Translations under genes and position numbers: made by a program | Source: DASTQL01 sp035462375 | GTDB taxonomy: Bacteria > Actinomycetota > Actinomycetes > Jiangellales > Jiangellaceae | Direction of reading: 5' to 3' | Length of the DNA stretch: 9,996 nt | Assembly: GCA_035462375.1 (NCBI GenBank) | Contig: DATHUJ010000175.1 | Location: 1-9,996 of the forward strand | Part shown: positions 6,890 to 9,996 of the stretch, one piece after another | Layout of the letters: the number at the start of each line of letters is the position of its first letter | Numbering within the stretch: position 1 is the first letter of the stretch | Notes under the pieces: generated by a model | Databases searched by the model: none | What the model was told of the DNA's origin: nothing | What the model saw: the letters and a program-made list of their open reading frames with translations, nothing else

Positions 6890-8251
6890 GTGCCAGACAG
6901 AGCTGCCGTGAGAACGACCAGAGGCGGTGACCGGATCCTTCCGGTCACCGCCTCTGGGAAACGCAACGGCCCTCGCCGCTTCACGCGGTCCCCATCGCGG
7001 CTCTTGATGCCGCTGACTCTCCTGGTCCTGGCGAACGCCGTGTCGCTGAGCGGAAATGTCATCATGACGGTCGCGATCCCGTGGCTGGTGCTGACCACGA
7101 CGGGCAGCGCCGCACTCACCGGGATTGCGGTCTTCGCCGGCGCCGGGGGCGCCGCCCTCGGTGGTCTGGCGGCCGGTCGGATCGTGGACGCGATCGGCCC
7201 GGTCCGCGCGAGCTCAGCTGCCGATGTCCTCAGTGGGCTCGCGGTCGCGCCGCTGCCGATCCTCCTCGCGCTCGACGCGCTGGAGATCTGGCACGTCGTG
7301 CTGCTGGCCATCGTCGGCACGCTCGCTGACTCGGCCGGCTCGACCGCGCGGCAGAGCCTGGTGCCAGCGGCGGCGGATTCCGGCGGGTACGAGCGCGAGC
7401 GCGCGAACGCCCTGTTCACCTCGGCGGAGCACGTCGGCTACTTGCTCGGAGCTCCGATCGCCGGCCTGCTCATCGCTGCCTTCGGCGTCGGCGGGGCGCT
7501 CTGGGTGACGGTGGCCTCGTTCGCGTTCGCCGCGCTCGTCGTTGCGCGGCTCGTTCACCTCCGTCGTTCCCACACCGTCGCCGCGACGGCGGAGAGTGCC
7601 GGGCTACGCGAGGTGATCGCGTTCATCTGGCGCGACCCGGCACTTCGGGCGCTGTTCGTCTTCCCGACGGTGGCGGTGCTGTTGGTCGGTCCACTCGCAC
7701 CGATCGTGCTGCCGGTCCTGGCGCGCGAGGCGTTCGGCGATCCGGTCGTGCTGGGCGTCATGGTCGCAAGCTACGGAGCTGGAGGGCTGCTCGGGGCCGC
7801 CGGCTACGCGATGTTCGGTTCGCGCGTCCCTCGTCGGCGGCTGTACAGCGGCGTCTTCGTCGTGTGGCCGTGCACCTACGCAGCGATCACGCTGGTTCCG
7901 TCCCTTCCGTTCACCCTCGTCATGCTGCTGACGCTCGGAGCTGCCGCCGGTTCGCTCGTGCCGCTGCAGGCCACGATCCGCCAGGAGCGCTCGCCCGCGC
8001 GCCTGCTGCCCCGTGTCGTCGGGCTGAGCACGGCGAGCGTCCCGGTCGCCGCGCCGATCGGTGTCCTCGTCACCGGGTTCCTGATCAACGGACTCGGCCT
8101 GCACCAGACGCTGCTGCTGATGACCGCCGGTGCTGCGCTCGTCGGCACGGCCGTACTGACGAGCAAGGGGATCCGCGCCTTCGACGCGAACGAGGCCACG
8201 CAGCCCGGCGGTGGAGTCCGGACGGTTCCCGTCGAGGCCGGTGGCGGTTGA
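6890..8251 (+). CDS. MFS exporter, start uncertain (GTG 6890 or ATG 7007)
   Basis: Integral membrane transporter of the major facilitator superfamily, probably exporting a small molecule by proton antiport. From GTG 6890 it has 453 aa; from ATG 7007 it has 414 aa. The first transmembrane helix is in LTLLVLANAVSLSGNVIMTV. The loop 2-3 'motif A' is GRIVDAIGPVR (from residue 96 in the long form). The central cytoplasmic loop holds a FIWRDPALRAL segment (W247), typical of the MFS_3/enterobactin-exporter-like branch. By eye there are about 12 hydrophobic segments. For 6890: GGAGG site, and a basic tail before helix 1 as expected from the positive-inside rule. For 7007: the first 39 codons include three AGA and other codons rare here, and they contain a perfect 18-bp hairpin; but ATG 7007 has no ribosome site and would leave almost no tail. 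Codirectional with the methyltransferase, 97 bp away. It may export the cluster's product or a toxic substrate. Confidence 0.82.
   Translation: MPDRAAVRTTRGGDRILPVTASGKRNGPRRFTRSPSRLLMPLTLLVLANAVSLSGNVIMTVAIPWLVLTTTGSAALTGIAVFAGAGGAALGGLAAGRIVDAIGPVRASSAADVLSGLAVAPLPILLALDALEIWHVVLLAIVGTLADSAGSTARQSLVPAAADSGGYERERANALFTSAEHVGYLLGAPIAGLLIAAFGVGGALWVTVASFAFAALVVARLVHLRRSHTVAATAESAGLREVIAFIWRDPALRALFVFPTVAVLLVGPLAPIVLPVLAREAFGDPVVLGVMVASYGAGGLLGAAGYAMFGSRVPRRRLYSGVFVVWPCTYAAITLVPSLPFTLVMLLTLGAAAGSLVPLQATIRQERSPARLLPRVVGLSTASVPVAAPIGVLVTGFLINGLGLHQTLLLMTAGAALVGTAVLTSKGIRAFDANEATQPGGGVRTVPVEAGGG
6918..6957 (+). terminator. Perfect 18-bp inverted repeat at the MFS gene start (terminator or attenuator)
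   Basis: CCAGAGGCGGTGACCGGA (6918-6935), loop TCCT, then its exact reverse complement (6940-6957). It lies 126 bp after the methyltransferase stop. There is no T-tract on the plus strand (GAAACGCAACGG follows); on the minus strand TCGTTCTC follows. If the MFS gene begins at ATG 7007 this is an intergenic terminator or leader structure; if it begins at GTG 6890 the hairpin lies in codons 10-23 and could affect translation or transcription of the pump. The structure is certain; the role is not. Confidence 0.6.
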
Positions 8252-8261
8252 CACGTCGAAA

Positions 8262-8296
8262 CTCCGCACCGCCGTGAGAGTCGGCGGTGTCCGGAG
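8262..8296 (+). terminator. Terminator-like hairpin after the MFS gene
   Basis: Stem CTCCG plus CACCGCCG (8262-8274) pairs with CGGCGGTG (8282-8289) plus CGGAG (8292-8296), with a 7-nt TGAGAGT loop and a 2-nt TC bulge. It starts 10 bp after the TGA at 8249-8251. There is no U-run, as is common for terminators in this GC range. It plausibly ends the regulator-to-exporter gene block. Confidence 0.6.
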
Positions 8297-8429
8297 CCAG
8301 GCTCGTCAGCAGGTCCGCCGTCCAGCCCAGCGTGGCCGACCCCCTTTTCTGCTGCTCGTCACCCCCCGAAGCGCCCCACGTCGGAGCCACGACATCTGAG
8401 GCACCTGCGCCGGCCCCCGCAGGATCGAG

Positions 8430-8478
8430 CGCGGGGTTGCGCAGGCTTCCGACCCACCGGAATCTGCGCAACCCCGCG
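8430..8478. repeat. Long inverted repeat (15-bp arms) with nested inner stem
   Basis: CGCGGGGTTGCGCAG (8430-8444) is exactly complementary to 8464-8478. Inside, TTCCG (8447-8451) pairs with CGGAA (8458-8462) around an ACCCAC loop. The predicted 49-nt hairpin stands about 180 bp after the MFS stop, inside the gene-free region, with no T-tract on either side. It may be a second terminator, a protein-binding palindrome, or an end of a small mobile or repetitive element; I cannot choose. Confidence 0.6.
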
Positions 8479-9006
8479 GTGGTCCTGGTCGGGCAGGCCC
8501 GACGCGCTCGCCCAGGGTCCGAGGAGGTGTGGTTGTTGCACGCCGGCGAGGAAGGCCGCCAGCCGGCATCGCCGTCTGCGAGGCGATCAGTGCCCACGCC
8601 GACCTGGCCGAGATCGGACGACCCGGGGACCGGTGCTCAGCGACCTGGAGGCACGTCGTTCGTCTACGAGCAGCTGCCCGGCGAGGCCTCCAGGTGGGTC
8701 TCCAACACCTCGGCGTTCGTCCTGGACCGGCGACCTGCGACCGGCGACCGGACCAAGCTCCGTGACCAGCTCTCTCAGCGGCGGGCCTCCCTCACCCGGC
8801 GGACGTCTCGAACGCCGGGACGCGTCGTGTCTTCGAGCATGACCCGGTGGACGCGCTGGCCGGCGGGCTGCCAGGGGTTGGGCTGGGCTCGAGCGAAGGA
8901 CGCAACGCTCTGGCCGGCGTCCGACACGTGGCCTCGACAGGCTGGTGGCGGGCGAGGGGAGGGGCGAGCATCCTTGGAGGGGCCGATCCCGATCCGCGGA
9001 CCCAGT

Positions 9007-9014
9007 GGAGGTGA
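9007..9014 (+). promoter_or_regulatory. Strong ribosome binding site fixing the HHH-protein start
   Basis: GGAGGTGA, close to perfect complementarity with the 16S 3' end, 7 nt from GGAGG to GTG 9019. It decides against the much longer open frame beginning at 8287. Confidence 0.8.
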
Positions 9015-9018
9015 CAGG

Positions 9019-9657
9019 GTGCGCCGCCTGCTCAGCTACGTGTGGGCGTTCCTGCCGGCGCTCTCGTTCGGGTTCCTCGCCCCGGTGCCGATCATCCACG
9101 CAGCCGTCAAGCTGCGTACGTGGACCCTCTGGGCCGCGAGCGCCCTCTACACCGTCGCCGGGGTCCTCCTGTGGTCCGTCACCGTGACCATGGACGGGAC
9201 AGTCGCGCCGGAGGAGATCCCGGAACCGCCGGACTGGGCCGCCGCACTCCTCCTCGGTCTCATGGTCGTACCGACGGCACACGCGCTCGTCGTACGCAGA
9301 CGGGTCTTCGAGCCCCGGGCGCAGGATCCTGCACTCGTCGCAGCCCTCCGGGCCCGCGAGCGGCGGGAGGAGGCGCGGGCGATCCTGGCTCGCGACGTCA
9401 ACCTCGCGCGCGAACTGCGCATCGGCCGACCCGATCTGGCGAGACAGTTCGACGACGGCGGGCTGGTCGACGTCAACCATGCTCCTGTCCCCGTCTTCGT
9501 CCAGGTACTCGGACTCTCCGAGGCGGATGCGGCCCAGTTGACAACCACGCGTGAGCGCGTCGGTGGCTTCACCACGGCCGACGAGGTGATCGCCTACACC
9601 GACCTGTCGCCCGCGCTCGTGGACAGCCTCGGGCAGCGGCTGGTGTTCCTTCCCTGA
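9019..9657 (+). CDS. Membrane protein with C-terminal helix-hairpin-helix domain
   Basis: A 212-aa protein of unknown function. Three hydrophobic segments are visible at about residues 7-28, 35-56 and 73-92, separated by a short acidic loop (PEEIPEPPD, 64-72). Then comes a charged helix (about 105-135, RARERREEARAILARDVNLA). The C-terminal domain, about 149-211, is ComEA/HHH-like: LVDVNHAPVPVFVQVLGLSE, then RERVGGFTTADEVIAYTDL. HHH motifs usually bind DNA non-specifically through the backbone, but in small actinobacterial membrane proteins of this layout the domain may serve protein contacts; no function is assigned. GTG 9019 was chosen for its near-perfect ribosome site and because helix 1 follows at once; upstream in-frame sequence to 8287 lacks protein-like features. 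It stands alone, after a 767-bp gap and converging on the minus-strand gene beyond, so it is unlikely to belong to the oxygenase cluster. Confidence 0.82.
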   Translation: MRRLLSYVWAFLPALSFGFLAPVPIIHAAVKLRTWTLWAASALYTVAGVLLWSVTVTMDGTVAPEEIPEPPDWAAALLLGLMVVPTAHALVVRRRVFEPRAQDPALVAALRARERREEARAILARDVNLARELRIGRPDLARQFDDGGLVDVNHAPVPVFVQVLGLSEADAAQLTTTRERVGGFTTADEVIAYTDLSPALVDSLGQRLVFLP

Positions 9658-9730
9658 CGGCAGGGTGAGACGTGGTTCGACGATAGATGTCCCCCGAACG
9701 TTCTCGCGCCCCAGGAGGCTCTCGAGTGCC

Positions 9731-9757
9731 GCGCCCGGCCTCCGGGCGGGGCCGGGT
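9731..9757. terminator. GC-rich hairpin between convergent genes
   Basis: CCCGGCC (9734-9740) pairs with GGCCGGG (9750-9756) over a 9-nt loop; an alternative 6-bp stem GCCCGG (9733-9738) / CCGGGC (9742-9747) overlaps it. It lies directly beside the stop of the minus-strand gene and 73 bp past the stop of the plus-strand gene, the expected place for a shared bidirectional terminator. No clear T-tract on either strand. Confidence 0.45.
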
Positions 9758-9996
9758 TCACACCGCCTGCCCGGCCCAGGTCGCGACGACGTGCTCGGCG
9801 ATGGCCAGGCTCGACGTCGCCGCAGGCGACGGGGCGTTGCGGACGAGCAGCACCACCCCGGAGTCCTGGAGCACGAAGTCGTCGACCAGCCGCCCGTCGC
9901 GGCCGACCGCCTGGGCGCGTACGCCGGCGCCGGCGCGCCGGAGGTCGGCGGGTCGGAGACCGGGCAGGTACCGGCTCGCGGCCTCGGCGAAACGAC
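9758..9996 (-). CDS. lhgO: Probable L-2-hydroxyglutarate oxidase (C-terminal fragment)
   Basis: Minus-strand coding end of 78 residues, with stop TGA as TCA at 9758-9760; the rest runs off the window. The translation includes YLPGLRPADLRRAGAGVRAQ, then VGRDGRLVDDFVLQDSG, and ends RNAPSPAATSSLAIAEHVVA plus a short tail. The pattern G-x-R-A-Q-x-x-x-R-D-G-x-L-V-D-D-F and N-A-P-S-P-A-A-T-S-S-L-A-I is the C-terminal signature of LhgO/YgaF flavoproteins of the DAO family. They oxidise L-2-hydroxyglutarate to 2-oxoglutarate, passing electrons to the membrane quinone pool. The FAD-binding N-terminus is not in the window. A related DAO-family dehydrogenase is the main alternative. Convergent with the HHH-protein gene. 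Confidence 0.78.
   Translation of the reverse strand, partial: RFAEAASRYLPGLRPADLRRAGAGVRAQAVGRDGRLVDDFVLQDSGVVLLVRNAPSPAATSSLAIAEHVVATWAGQAV

Larger units (their letters stand above)
8252..9018. other. 767-bp region without a supported gene
   Basis: Between the MFS stop and the next convincing start there are hairpins at 8262-8296 and 8430-8478, and an 11-bp direct repeat GACCGGCGACC at 8725-8735 and 8739-8749. Several frames are open, including the frame of the downstream HHH gene from 8287, but the translations are low-complexity Arg/Pro/Ser/Ala and show no domain I recognise. One stretch, 8656 to about 8790, read in the frame of the downstream gene, has GC-biased third positions and a protein-like composition. 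It could be a remnant of a decayed gene, but no start, domain or partner fragment supports calling a pseudogene. Confidence 0.5.

Noticed and set aside
8248..8281. TTGACA at 8248-8253 as a -35 element for a downstream transcript
   Set aside because: It overlaps the MFS stop, no TAnnnT element lies 16-18 bp downstream, and that interval is part of a hairpin.
8287..9018. Extended N-terminus of the HHH protein from 8287
   Set aside because: No ribosome site at 8287, it starts within a terminator-like hairpin, and GGAGGTGA before GTG 9019 gives a far better start directly before the first membrane helix.
9675..9703. GTTCG...CGAAC and palindrome GAACGTTC as a LexA/SOS box
   Set aside because: The half-site spacing does not match the actinobacterial SOS box (TCGAAC-N4-GTTCGA), and no SOS-type gene starts nearby.
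1..9996. CRISPR array, tRNA or rRNA gene, insertion sequence
   Set aside because: Read for regularly spaced repeats, cloverleaf structures and transposase motifs; only the short 11-bp array and isolated hairpins were found.

Overview
The window is very G+C-rich and strongly GC-biased at third codon positions, with GTG starts, a type I glutamine synthetase tail, a BTAD/SARP-type regulator and a maleylpyruvate-isomerase-like (mycothiol-family) domain. Together these point to an actinobacterial chromosome, possibly Nocardioidaceae-like. That lineage guess is inference; no RNA gene or species marker is present.

Layout: (1) 1-169, the last 55 residues of glutamine synthetase (glnA), followed by a terminator-like hairpin and a 337-bp non-coding stretch. 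(2) 507-8251, four genes in the same direction: a large SARP-type ATPase regulator (1126 aa), an FAD-dependent oxidoreductase fused to a maleylpyruvate isomerase-like domain (625 aa), a SAM-dependent methyltransferase (266 aa) and an MFS exporter. (3) 8252-9018, 767 bp with two strong hairpins and no gene I can support. (4) 9019-9657, a small membrane protein with a C-terminal helix-hairpin-helix domain. (5) 9758-9996 on the minus strand, the C-terminus of a probable L-2-hydroxyglutarate oxidase, convergent with the previous gene and separated from it by a GC-rich hairpin.

The 507-8251 block looks like a compact pathway-type cluster lying between housekeeping-type genes: regulator, oxygenase/isomerase, methyltransferase, efflux pump. 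Just upstream of the oxygenase there are four head-to-tail 11-bp repeats ending about 9 bp before a plausible -10 element. SARP regulators are known to bind heptamers at 11-bp spacing in this position, so the neighbouring regulator is a natural candidate to act there. The likely theme is oxidation, rearrangement or thiol-dependent processing, methylation and export of a small, possibly aromatic, molecule. The substrate cannot be read from sequence. The most distinctive features are the FAD-oxidoreductase/MDMPI fusion, the 11-bp repeat array, and a perfect 18-bp-arm hairpin at the start of the MFS gene that leaves its start codon uncertain.
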